Assembly: GCA_016124255.1 (NCBI GenBank)
Contig: WGOB01000018.1
Location: 1-41,179 of the forward strand
Source: Alphaproteobacteria bacterium
GTDB lineage: Bacteria > Pseudomonadota > Alphaproteobacteria > Caulobacterales > Aquidulcibacteraceae
Direction of reading: 5' to 3'
DNA length: 41,179 nucleotides
The notes below the pieces were generated by a model. The model worked only from the letters and a program-made list of their open reading frames with translations, did not search any database and was not told where the DNA came from. Within the stretch, counting starts at the first letter, position 1. Every line of letters begins with the position of its first letter. Shown piece after piece: positions 34,212-41,179 of the stretch. The position numbers and the translations under genes were made by a program.

Positions 34212-34670
34212 ATGCGATGGGATGAGCTTGATCGGGAGGCCTGCTCGCTGGCGCGCGCGCTCGCGGTGATCGGAGATCGCTGGACGCTGCTCGTGCTGCG
34301 CGAGGCGTTTCTGCGCGTGCGGCGGTTCGACGATTTCCAGGCGCGGCTGGGGATCGCGCGGCGCGTGCTCGCCGAACGGCTGGCGCATCTGGTGGATGAA
34401 GGCGTGCTCAAGAAGGTCGCTTATCAGGACCGGCCGGTTCGGTACGAATACCGGCTGACGGAGAAGGGCCTCGGGCTCTATCCGGCGCTCCTGTCGCTCG
34501 TGCACTGGGGCGATCAGCACTATGCAGGCCGCAAAGGGCCGCCGGTGCTGCACCGCCATCTCGCATGCGGGCACGATTTCCGCGGCGTGCTGACATGCTC
34601 CGTATGCGGAGAGGCGGTGGAGGCGCGGGAGGTGGCCGCGCATCCGGGGCCCGGCGCGAAACGGCGATAG
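34212..34670 (+). CDS. HxlR-family transcriptional regulator
   Basis: 152 aa, winged helix-turn-helix: CSLARALAVIGDRWTLLVLR, EAFLRVRRFDDFQARLGIAR and RVLAERLAHLVDEGVLKKV, then the wing RPVRYEYRLTEKGLGLYP. The C-terminus has a possible metal site, HRHLACGH...CSVCGEAVEARE, as in several HxlR members. ATG 34212 lacks a strong Shine-Dalgarno, and the frame is open upstream into the divergent SDR gene. It likely regulates the SDR-isomerase operon across the 70-bp gap. Confidence 0.88.
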   Translation: MRWDELDREACSLARALAVIGDRWTLLVLREAFLRVRRFDDFQARLGIARRVLAERLAHLVDEGVLKKVAYQDRPVRYEYRLTEKGLGLYPALLSLVHWGDQHYAGRKGPPVLHRHLACGHDFRGVLTCSVCGEAVEAREVAAHPGPGAKRR

Positions 34671-34700
34671 TCTTCCTTCAGTGTCTCCGATGTAGATTCC

Positions 34701-34744
34701 TCCGTCATTCCGGGGCTTGCGAAGCAAGAACCCGGAATGACGGA
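34701..34744. repeat. REP-like palindromic element, copy 2 (complete)
   Basis: Perfect 14-bp arms TCCGTCATTCCGGG / CCCGGAATGACGGA around a small inner hairpin CTTGC-GAA-GCAAG. The most complete of the four copies, located between the convergent HxlR and methyltransferase genes, where it may also end transcription. Confidence 0.8.
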
Positions 34745-34771
34745 CGATGGTGGTTCAGAAAGCGACTGGCG

Positions 34772-35284
34772 TCAGCGCTTGTTCTTCGGCTTTTCGCTCA
34801 TCTCCGGGGCCGGCCCGCCGGGCATCAGCGGGCGGGCCGGATAGCCGCCGAGCGAAAGCGTGCGGTCATACATCAGGATCGCGCCGGCGATTCCGACATT
34901 CACGCAGAATTTCGTCGGTATCCGGACGATGTGGGCGCAGCGCGCCTGCAGCGCGTCCGACAGCGAGCCGCGTTCGCGGCCAAGCACATAGGCGGCGGCG
35001 GCAGGATGCTTGAAGCGCGGCAGGTCGATCGCGTCGTCGGTGAGCTCGACGCCCACGAGCGCACAGCCGCGCGGCAGGCGCAGATCGTCCAGCGTCGGCC
35101 ACGCATAGTAGGGAACCGAATCGAACGTGCGCGAGGTGTCCGCGTTGTAGGCCTCGCGCACTTTGGGGGCGGCGTTGATGGTGAAGAAAAAGCTCGCGCC
35201 GAAGGCGTGGGCGGTGCGCATCAGCGCGCCCATGTTCATGGGCTTGGAAATTTCCTCCACGCCGATGCCGAAATAGCCGCGCAT
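34772..35284 (-). CDS. SpoU/TrmH-family RNA methyltransferase
   Basis: 170 aa, only the SPOUT (trefoil-knot) domain. It reads GYFGIGVEEISKPMNMGALM and RTAHAFGASFFFTI at the N-terminus (the family's N-x-G-x-x-x-R motif), then CALVGVELTDDAIDL, YVLGRERGSLSDAL (the G-x-E-x-x-G SAM loop) and the C-terminal VNVGIAGAILMYDRTLSLGG. It probably 2'-O-methylates tRNA or rRNA; the target is unknown. Its ATG overlaps the stop of the peptidase gene by 1 base (TGATG). Confidence 0.88.
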   Translation of the reverse strand: MRGYFGIGVEEISKPMNMGALMRTAHAFGASFFFTINAAPKVREAYNADTSRTFDSVPYYAWPTLDDLRLPRGCALVGVELTDDAIDLPRFKHPAAAAYVLGRERGSLSDALQARCAHIVRIPTKFCVNVGIAGAILMYDRTLSLGGYPARPLMPGGPAPEMSEKPKNKR

Positions 35285-36156
35285 CACCTGAATGTCTTGA
35301 CCTCGCGCGCGCCGGCGCTGGTGGCCCAGGCGCGCTTCATGCCTTCGCTGACGAAGGGCAGCGCGACCGCGCCGTCGGCGTCGACCGCGATGAGGCCGCC
35401 GTCGCCGCCGAGCGTCTCCATGTCGGCGAGCGCGCCCGCGGCTGCGGCATGCAGGGACTGGCGCGCGTAGAGCATGCGCGCAGAGACGTCCGCCGCGACA
35501 TTGGCGCGGATGAAGAGTTCGCCCTGACCGGTGCACGAGACGGCGACGCGCTGATCCGCCCAGGTGCCTGCGCCGATCAGCGGCGCATCGCCCACCCGGC
35601 CAGGCATCTTGCGGAGCAGCCCGCCGGTTGAGGTGGCGGCGGCCAAACGCCCCTGAACATCGCGCGCGACGGCGCCGACTGTGCCGTGGGCCAGTTCGCC
35701 CGGGGCCACCAAGCGAGACGAAGCGGGGGTGTAGTATGCGCCCGGATCGTCGATGCGCGCCATGCCGGCGGCGGCGCAGAATTTCTCCGCGCCGCCCGCT
35801 GCGAGCAACACGTGGGGCGTCTTCTCCATCACCGCGCGCGCACACGCGATGGGCGATGCGAAGCCGCGCAGCGCTGCAACGGCGCCGGCGCGGCGCGTGG
35901 GGCCGTCCATCACGGCGGCGTCCAATTCCCAATCGCCGTCGGTGTTGGGGCTCGACCCCTTGCCGGCGATGTGAAGCCCGCTCGCCTCCAAGGCCGCGAC
36001 CATCCCGACGACGACGTCGAGCGCGGCGTCGCCGGCGGCGAGGCGGGCTGCGCCGTCATCGAGGAGCGCCCGCATATGCGCTTCCTCGCGCTCGTAGTTC
36101 TTGTCCCGTACGGGGCCTGCGCCGCCATGGAGAGCCAGCGCCCAGATGTCAGTCAT
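35284..36156 (-). CDS. Isoaspartyl peptidase / L-asparaginase (type III, Ntn hydrolase)
   Basis: 290-aa precursor that cleaves itself into alpha and beta chains, which then hydrolyse isoaspartyl dipeptides or asparagine. The autocleavage site is HGTVGAVARD, with Thr as N-terminal nucleophile (residue about 168). N-terminal LALHGGAG, then GKGSSPNTDGDWELDAAVMD and later GRVGDAPLIGAGTWAD and CTGQGELFIR are family blocks. ATG 36156 (MTDIWALALHGGAG) is preferred by similarity. Co-transcribed with the TrmH-type gene. Confidence 0.93.
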   Translation of the reverse strand: MTDIWALALHGGAGPVRDKNYEREEAHMRALLDDGAARLAAGDAALDVVVGMVAALEASGLHIAGKGSSPNTDGDWELDAAVMDGPTRRAGAVAALRGFASPIACARAVMEKTPHVLLAAGGAEKFCAAAGMARIDDPGAYYTPASSRLVAPGELAHGTVGAVARDVQGRLAAATSTGGLLRKMPGRVGDAPLIGAGTWADQRVAVSCTGQGELFIRANVAADVSARMLYARQSLHAAAAGALADMETLGGDGGLIAVDADGAVALPFVSEGMKRAWATSAGAREVKTFR

Positions 36157-36331
36157 GGCCGCGTGATACGACGCAAGGCGCGGGGATGCGAGCAGCTTTC
36201 CACGGCGGCGCACGCCGTGTGAGGCGGAGGGTTCGAATTCACGATTTCCGTTCCGGCGCGCTCTTGGCGCGGGCGGCCCGCTTCTCTAGCGTGGCCGCTG
36301 AAATCGTCTCGGCATGACAAGGGAAGCAAGC

Positions 36332-37327
36332 ATGAAGGCGCTGTTGAGCAAGGCGACCGGCGGACCGGAGACGCTGGTTCTGGAAGATGTGCCGGATCCG
36401 ACGGCCGGCAAGGGCGAGATCGTCATCAGCGTGAAGGCGGCGGCGGTGAACTTCCCGGATTCGCTGATGATCCAGGATCTCTATCAGTTCAAGCCGGAGC
36501 GGCCATTCGCGCCGGGCGGCGAGATCGCGGGCGTGATCAAGTCTGTCGGGGAGGGCGTGTCGGGCTTCAAGGCGGGCGACCGCGTGCTCGCGTCATGCGG
36601 CTGGGGCGGGTTTGCGGAAGAGGTGAAAGTCCAGGCGGCGGGACGGACCTACAAGATCCCGGATGCGATGCCGTTCGACGAAGCCGCATCGCTGCTGATG
36701 ACGTACGGCACCTCGCATCACGCGCTGAAGGACCGTGCGCAGCTCAAGGCGGGGGAAACGCTGCTGGTGCTCGGCGCCGCGGGCGGCGTCGGCGTTTCCG
36801 CGGTCGAGCTGGGCAAGGCGATGGGCGCGACCGTGATCGCGGCGGCGTCGAGCCAGGAGAAGGTGGATTTCGCGAAGGCGGCGGGCGCGGACGTCGGGCT
36901 CGTCTATCCGCGCGCGCTGGATCGCGCCGCGCAGAAGGAACTCTCGGAATCGTTCAAGCAAGCCGGCGGCGGCGGCGTGGACGTCGTCTATGACAGCGTG
37001 GGCGGCGATTATGCGGAGCCGGCGATCCGGGCGCTCAATTGGGAGGGGCGCTTCCTGGTGATCGGCTTCCCGGCGGGGATCCCCAAAGTGCCGCTCAATC
37101 TCGCACTGCTCAAAGGCTGCCAGATCGTGGGCGTCTTCTGGGGCGCGTTCGTCGCGCGGCATCCGGACCGCAACGCGGCCAACATCCAGGAGCTGTTCGA
37201 CTACTACGCCGCCGGCAAGATCAAGCCGCGCGTGTCCAAGCACTATCCGTTGGAACGCGGCGGGGACGCCATTCGGGAGTTGATGGATCGCAAGGCCACA
37301 GGAAAAATCGTCGTCTCGATGGGTTAG
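36332..37327 (+). CDS. NADPH:quinone oxidoreductase family protein (MDR)
   Basis: Zinc-free medium-chain reductase, 331 aa. The GroES-like N-domain includes VKAAAVNFPDSLMIQDLYQ, FAPGGEIAGVIKSVGEGVSG and FKAGDRVLASCGWGGFAEEV; the Rossmann domain has LLVLGAAGGVGVSAVELGKA (G-x-x-G-x-x-G/A) and ends HYPLERGGDAIRELMDRKAT then GKIVVSMG. ATG 36332 follows GGGAAG; an ATG at 36314 would add six residues. Likely reduces quinones or other activated double bonds; no specific pathway is indicated by neighbours. Confidence 0.92.
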   Translation: MKALLSKATGGPETLVLEDVPDPTAGKGEIVISVKAAAVNFPDSLMIQDLYQFKPERPFAPGGEIAGVIKSVGEGVSGFKAGDRVLASCGWGGFAEEVKVQAAGRTYKIPDAMPFDEAASLLMTYGTSHHALKDRAQLKAGETLLVLGAAGGVGVSAVELGKAMGATVIAAASSQEKVDFAKAAGADVGLVYPRALDRAAQKELSESFKQAGGGGVDVVYDSVGGDYAEPAIRALNWEGRFLVIGFPAGIPKVPLNLALLKGCQIVGVFWGAFVARHPDRNAANIQELFDYYAAGKIKPRVSKHYPLERGGDAIRELMDRKATGKIVVSMG

Positions 37328-37352
37328 AGACGTTCTGAACAAGGCAAACACC

Positions 37353-37394
37353 TCCGTCATTCCGGGCATGACGACGTCGCGATCCGGAATGACG
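37353..37394. repeat. REP-like palindromic element, copy 3
   Basis: CGTCATTCCGG and CCGGAATGACG arms around GCATGACGACGTCGCGAT, 25 bp after the quinone reductase stop. Same arms as the copies at 28.1 and 34.7 kb. Confidence 0.75.
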
Positions 37395-37462
37395 ACATTT
37401 GGACCTTCTTCAGAGCTTCCCTAGGTTCTCGCGCGGACGACTTAATATAGAGGGACGGAATC

Positions 37463-38341
37463 ATGGGCGAGCGGCTCAGGAACAAGGTCGCAGTCATCAC
37501 CGGGGCGTGCTCGGGCATCGGGCTCGGCGCGCTGGAGCTCTTCGTGGAGGAGGGCGCGTCGGTGATCGCGGCCGACATCCAGGACGATGTCGGCCAGCAA
37601 TTGGAGATGCGGTTCGGGCAGAAGGTCCGCTATGCGCATTGCGACGTCACCAAGACCGAGCAGATCAAGGGCGCGATCGATCGCGCCGTCGCGCAGTTCG
37701 GCGGGCTCGACATCCTGTTCAACAATGCGGGCGCGGGCGGCGTGCGCGCGGGCGTTGAGGACATGGACCTCGACGGCTGGGACCAGACGCATGCGCTCTT
37801 GCTGCGCAGCGTGGTCGCGGGATGCAAGTTCGCCGTGCCGCATATGAAAGCGCGGGGCGGCGGTGCGATCGTCAACACGTCCTCGATCACAGCGCTGCAG
37901 GCGGGTTACGGGCCGATCTCTTATTCCGTGGCGAAGGCGGGCGTGCTGCATTTCACGCGGCTCGCGGCGGCGGAGCTTTCGGCGCACAAGATCCGCATCA
38001 ACGCGATCTGCCCGGGCTTCATCGCGACCTCGATCTTCGGATCCAGCCTCGGCATGACGCGTGAAGCCGCGAACCAGATGGCGGCCATGCTGGCGGAACG
38101 GGGCGCGCGGGTGCAGCCGATCGGGCGCGCGGGGGCGCCGCGCGACATCGCCGAGGCGGCGCTTTTCTTCGCGTCCGACGCCGGCGCGTTCGTGACCGGC
38201 ACGCACCTCGTCGTCGATGGCGGGATCACGATCGGGCCGCGGCACAGCTGGGACATGGAAGGCCCCAATCCGCTGCTCGACATGCTGGGCATCACGCCGG
38301 AGCAGGCGCAGGCGATGCGGCTGGCGCAGAAGCCAGGGTAA
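37463..38341 (+). CDS. SDR family NAD(P)-dependent oxidoreductase
   Basis: Classical SDR of 292 aa: VAVITGACSGIGLGALELF, DIQDDVGQQ (Asp after strand 2 suggests NAD), NNAGAGGVRAGVED, NTSSITALQAGYGPISYSVAKAG with catalytic Ser and YSVAK, and INAICPGFIATSIFG. The C-terminal extension after VDGGITIGP is longer than usual (WDMEGPNPLLDMLGI...), as in some hydroxysteroid or cyclohexanol dehydrogenase-like members. GAGGGACGGA precedes ATG 37463. Single-gene unit. Confidence 0.9.
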   Translation: MGERLRNKVAVITGACSGIGLGALELFVEEGASVIAADIQDDVGQQLEMRFGQKVRYAHCDVTKTEQIKGAIDRAVAQFGGLDILFNNAGAGGVRAGVEDMDLDGWDQTHALLLRSVVAGCKFAVPHMKARGGGAIVNTSSITALQAGYGPISYSVAKAGVLHFTRLAAAELSAHKIRINAICPGFIATSIFGSSLGMTREAANQMAAMLAERGARVQPIGRAGAPRDIAEAALFFASDAGAFVTGTHLVVDGGITIGPRHSWDMEGPNPLLDMLGITPEQAQAMRLAQKPG

Positions 38342-38468
38342 GGCCGGCGCGCGCACTGCGGTCGCGGTTCGACGCAAGGTTTGCGCATCGCGACTTGCGG
38401 AAAGACGGAGTCAGCTTTTCACCGATAAGCGACATTGAACGCTTCTGCTCCAAGTCGTAGCATTTCTT

Positions 38469-39005
38469 ATGCGTTGGGTTGCGGTGGCACTCGCCTGTTC
38501 TATCGTTTTCGCCTGCGTCGCTGAGCAGCCGGAAAGCGCCCGTACTGTTGCCGCTTACGAAGTTCCGCTCCCATCTGCGCAAGATCGGGCTGAGTTTCTG
38601 TCGATAGTTGGCGAAGTAGCGAGAGCTGAGGGACTGCATGTAGATTCCGCCACGCCGCAGCAGCTTCAAAGGACCGCCGAAGCCATTCCAACAGCGGAGA
38701 GGACTATTCACGCCGCAGTTTGGCGCGGTGAAACGGACGATGAATCGGAGGCGGTGATCATGGATCAGCATGATCATTTAGGGCAAGTCTGGGTCATGTT
38801 CTTGCGAGGTGAAGACCCGCCACTTGCGACCAGATTTCGTGACCGTGTCATGCGGGAAATCATGGTCCGCTGGCCAGAGACTTTGTCTCTGCCCATCACT
38901 GCCAACGGCAGGATTCCGCTGCACGGCGATCTTGTCCGAACAGCGGAAGGGTACGTCGTCAATCCGGCCGCCGCGTCGAGATACGCCGAGCGGCCGCCTT
39001 CGTGA
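38469..39005 (+). CDS. Lipoprotein, hypothetical, AT-richer than its neighbours
   Basis: 178 aa, not recognised. MRWVAVALACSIVFAC gives a signal peptide with a lipobox (VFAC, lipidated Cys16). The mature part has an acidic-polar N-terminal region and a compact VWVMFLRGEDPP...RDRVMREIMVRWPETLSLPI stretch that may be one domain. Codon use is visibly less GC3-rich than in surrounding genes (for example GAAGTTCCGCTCCCATCT), suggesting recent acquisition. The ATG at 38469 has no strong binding site. Confidence 0.72.
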   Translation: MRWVAVALACSIVFACVAEQPESARTVAAYEVPLPSAQDRAEFLSIVGEVARAEGLHVDSATPQQLQRTAEAIPTAERTIHAAVWRGETDDESEAVIMDQHDHLGQVWVMFLRGEDPPLATRFRDRVMREIMVRWPETLSLPITANGRIPLHGDLVRTAEGYVVNPAAASRYAERPPS

Positions 39006-39028
39006 TGGGTCCACTTAGGTTCTTCGCA

Positions 39029-39047
39029 AGGCCCGGAATGACGGAGT
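39029..39047. repeat. REP-like half element, copy 4
   Basis: Only one arm, GGCCCGGAATGACGGAG, is present, 25 bp after the lipoprotein stop; the partner arm is missing. Same orientation relative to the palindrome's right arm as in the other copies. Confidence 0.6.
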
Positions 39048-39106
39048 CCGTTCTTCGCCGTAAGCCGCCGCATTGACGCGCCGCCCGCTCAGGCGGAAGC
39101 TGGCGT

Positions 39107-40006
39107 GTGGCTTCCTTCTCGACCGCTCAGCTCGCGCCCAATGTGCGGGGCGCGCTGTGGATGCTTGCGTCCGCGGCGACGTTCACGGCAATGACGACGC
39201 TGATCAAATATCTCGGCGACGATTATCCCGCAGCGCTGCAAACCTTCTATCGGCAGGCCGCCGGGTGCGTCGTGCTGCTGCCGCTGATCGCGCGCAATCC
39301 AGTGGGCGTGTTTCGCACGAGCCGGCCCGGGATCCTCCTCTTCCGCTCCGCTGCCGGCACGGTGGGGATGATCCTGGGCTTCTACGCCTATCAGATGATG
39401 CCGTTGGCGGACGCCAACGCGCTGTCGTTCACGCGCACGCTGTGGCTCGTGCCGCTGGCGGCGCTGGTGTTGCGCGAGCAGGTGGGGCCGCACAGAATCG
39501 GCGCGACGCTGGCGGGGTTCATCGGCGTGCTGATCATGCTGAAGCCGGGCGGCGAAGGCGCGTTCACGTGGCCCGCGCGTGCGGCGCTGGCGTCGGCGTT
39601 CCTGTTCGCGCTGACGATCACCGGCATGAAGATCATGACGCGCGATCATTCGACGACGACGCTCATCGTCTACGCTGCGGTGCTGGGGCTGGCGCTTGCG
39701 ATTCCGCCGGCGCTGTTCGTCTGGCGCTGGCCGAGCCTGCCGGATCTCGGACTCTTGTGCGCGATGGGCGTGTTGGGGCTCCTGACCCAGACCTGCTACA
39801 TCAAGGGCATGGCGATCGGGGACGCGGCCGCGATGGCGCCGATCGACTACACGCGGCTGATTTTCGCGCTGGTCGTGGGCTTGGCGCTGTTCCAGGAGGT
39901 CCCGGACCTGGTGACGATGACGGGCGCGCTCGTGGTGATCGCTTCGACGCTCTACATCACGTGGCGCGAGGCGCGGCTCGGAATCGCCAAGACCGGCACT
40001 GAATGA
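39107..40006 (+). CDS. EamA/DMT-family transporter
   Basis: 299 aa with about ten hydrophobic helices in two EamA halves: half one starts GALWMLASAATFTAMTTLIK and ends near VLIMLKPGG; half two runs from ALASAFLFALTITGMKIM to ALVVIASTLYITWREAR. Members export amino acids, metabolites or drugs; specificity cannot be read here. The start is GTG 39107 with GGAAG upstream. Best guess is an inner membrane exporter. Confidence 0.9.
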   Translation: MASFSTAQLAPNVRGALWMLASAATFTAMTTLIKYLGDDYPAALQTFYRQAAGCVVLLPLIARNPVGVFRTSRPGILLFRSAAGTVGMILGFYAYQMMPLADANALSFTRTLWLVPLAALVLREQVGPHRIGATLAGFIGVLIMLKPGGEGAFTWPARAALASAFLFALTITGMKIMTRDHSTTTLIVYAAVLGLALAIPPALFVWRWPSLPDLGLLCAMGVLGLLTQTCYIKGMAIGDAAAMAPIDYTRLIFALVVGLALFQEVPDLVTMTGALVVIASTLYITWREARLGIAKTGTE

Positions 40007-40058
40007 ACCGTTCAAGCGCCGTTCATGTAAGCGCAGGTATGCCCGCAGAGGGGTGATG

Positions 40059-41179
40059 ATGATGCGGATGCGGTCTCATGTAATTCTGGCGGCGGGCGTT
40101 GCGGCGCTCGCGCTTGCGGCCTGCGCCACGCTGACGCCTGAACAGATCGAGGACCGCGCCTGGCGCGATGCGGCGCAGGCGAACGCGCCGGGCGCCTACG
40201 AAGCCTATCTGCGCGCCTATCCCAGCGGCGTCTACGTTGCGGATGCGCAAGGGCGCATCGAGGCGTTGTTCGCGGCGGAGGCGGCCGCGTATGCGCGCGC
40301 ACAGCGGATCAACACCGAGGCGGCGTACCGCGATTTTCTGCAGCTCTATCCCTGGGGGCCCAACGCGGCGGAAGCGGATGGCCGGCGCGCCGAATTCGAA
40401 GCTGCGCGGCTGAGCGCGGAAGAGGCGTCCGACTGGGCGCGCGCCGAGGATGAGGATTCGATCTACGCCTACGAAGCCTATCTCGAGCGCTGGCCGGATG
40501 GTCCGAATGCGGATGAAGCGCGCTATCGGCTCGAGGTGCTGTGGAACACCGAAGAGGGCGCCTGGGTGCGCGCCGATCGCGCACAGAGCGCGGAGGGCTA
40601 TTACGCGTACCTGCGGCTCTTTCCCAACGGCGCGCATGCCTGGGAGGCGCGGCGCGAACTCGACGCCATGCAGGCGCGGGAGGAGGAGGCGTGGCGGCGC
40701 GCGCTCCGGCTCGATGCGCTTTTCGCCTATCAGAGCTATCTGCACGATTATCCGGGCGGGCAGCACCGCGCCGATGCGCAGCGCCGGATGCAGCGGCTGC
40801 GCGACGCCGATCGCCACGCCTGGGAACGGGCGCGTCGCGACGACACGGCCAACGCCTACCAGGCCTATCTCAGCGCCTATCCGCAGGGCGAGTGGCGCGG
40901 GGACGCGCGCCGCCGCCTGAACCAGCTGCAGACGCCGCCGGCGCCGCCGCCGCCGATCGTATCGCCGCCGGCTGTTCCTCCTCCGCCGCCGCCGCCGATC
41001 GTGACGCCGCCGCCGCCTCCGGCGCCGACGCCGGGGCGCCATCCGGGCGTGCGCCCGCCGCCGACGCCGACCCGTGCGCCGCCGCCTCCGCCGCCGCCGG
41101 CGGCCGCGCCGCAGCGTCCTGCGCCGACGATTGAAACCCCTGCGCCGACGGGGCGTCATCCGGCCGCGCCGCCGCCGCC
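40059..41179 (+). CDS. Repeat-containing lipoprotein with proline-rich tail (runs off the window)
   Basis: At least 373 residues, 3' end missing. Lipoprotein signal MRSHVILAAGVAALALAAC. About six tandem repeats of 40-45 residues follow, with cores AYEAYLRAYPSGVYVADAQ, AYRDFLQLYPWGPNAAEAD, AYEAYLERWPDGPNADEAR, YYAYLRLFPNGAHAWEAR, AYQSYLHDYPGGQHRADAQ and AYQAYLSAYPQGEWRGDAR (near residues 46, 87, 136, 179, 223 and 265), consistent with a helical TPR-like array. From about residue 290 on the chain is Pro/Ala-rich (APPPPIVSPP...). AGGGG lies before a run of ATGs (40056, 40059, 40062); any could be the start. Function unknown, likely an envelope scaffold. Confidence 0.75.
   Translation, partial: MMRMRSHVILAAGVAALALAACATLTPEQIEDRAWRDAAQANAPGAYEAYLRAYPSGVYVADAQGRIEALFAAEAAAYARAQRINTEAAYRDFLQLYPWGPNAAEADGRRAEFEAARLSAEEASDWARAEDEDSIYAYEAYLERWPDGPNADEARYRLEVLWNTEEGAWVRADRAQSAEGYYAYLRLFPNGAHAWEARRELDAMQAREEEAWRRALRLDALFAYQSYLHDYPGGQHRADAQRRMQRLRDADRHAWERARRDDTANAYQAYLSAYPQGEWRGDARRRLNQLQTPPAPPPPIVSPPAVPPPPPPPIVTPPPPPAPTPGRHPGVRPPPTPTRAPPPPPPPAAAPQRPAPTIETPAPTGRHPAAPPP

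Noticed and set aside
40023-41159. A long Arg-rich minus-strand frame opposite the repeat lipoprotein.
   Set aside because: Composed of runs of Arg produced by the CCG-rich proline codons on the other strand.

Overview
The window is dense, GC-rich DNA (well over 60% G+C) with the gene content of an alphaproteobacterium, most likely of the Caulobacterales/Hyphomonadaceae type. The clearest markers are a complete PhyR-NepR-EcfG general stress response locus, a TIGR02300 family gene divergent from aroA, a partial cmk, and HWE/HisKA_2 histidine kinases. The lineage is inferred from gene content only.

Layout. 1-7.4 kb: truncated cmk, an unknown 141-aa gene, a class V aminotransferase, a YghU-type GST followed by a complete class A beta-lactamase, a small membrane protein divergent from an XRE regulator, then aroA and the acidic TIGR02300 protein. 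7.4-9 kb: tRNA-Ala(GGC), then about 550 bp of gene debris (pieces of an LtrA gene, an epimerase gene and an xdhC gene), then a small XRE regulator plus membrane protein pair behind a large palindromic operator. 9-12.9 kb: a TetR regulator facing a flavin amine oxidase across two matching operators, a MipA-like outer membrane protein and a degenerate EAL-like protein. 13-16.9 kb: trehalose operon otsB-otsA-GH15.

17-23.4 kb is the core of the window: a GSR-promoter-driven single-span membrane protein, a 21-bp-stem terminator, phyR, divergent nepR-ecfG, a sensor kinase with an eroded ATP-binding domain, and a convergent PAS-HWE kinase-receiver hybrid. I find four perfect GGAAC-N16-CGTT sigma-EcfG promoters: a back-to-back pair between phyR and nepR, one before the 17.1 kb membrane protein, and one at 23.2 kb pointing at a 340-nt leader upstream of the hybrid kinase.

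23.4-41.2 kb is mostly metabolic and housekeeping: 3-hydroxybutyrate dehydrogenase; a beta-propeller phytase lipoprotein with a DsbA-fold isomerase; a zinc phospholipase C-like/DUF4332 fusion; a membrane protein; an overlapping operon rlmN-GNAT-SDR; a BNR beta-propeller with a MoaD/ThiS protein; an SDR and DsbA-fold isomerase divergent from an HxlR regulator; an isoaspartyl peptidase overlapping a TrmH-family methyltransferase; a quinone oxidoreductase; another SDR; an AT-richer lipoprotein; an EamA transporter; and a truncated lipoprotein made of about six 40-residue repeats and a proline-rich tail. REP-like palindromes with CCGGAATGAC arms sit between several of these genes.

How it fits together. 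The stress locus is self-controlled: EcfG transcribes both sides of its own regulatory cassette, NepR holds EcfG, PhyR releases it, and the two kinases are the likely inputs. Trehalose synthesis, a typical output of this response, lies next door, although no EcfG promoter was found before otsB. Nothing in the window is plainly a new defence or biosynthetic system. The most promising unexplained items are the eroded kinase, the orphan EcfG promoter with its long leader, the EcfG-driven membrane protein and the gene graveyard beside the tRNA.
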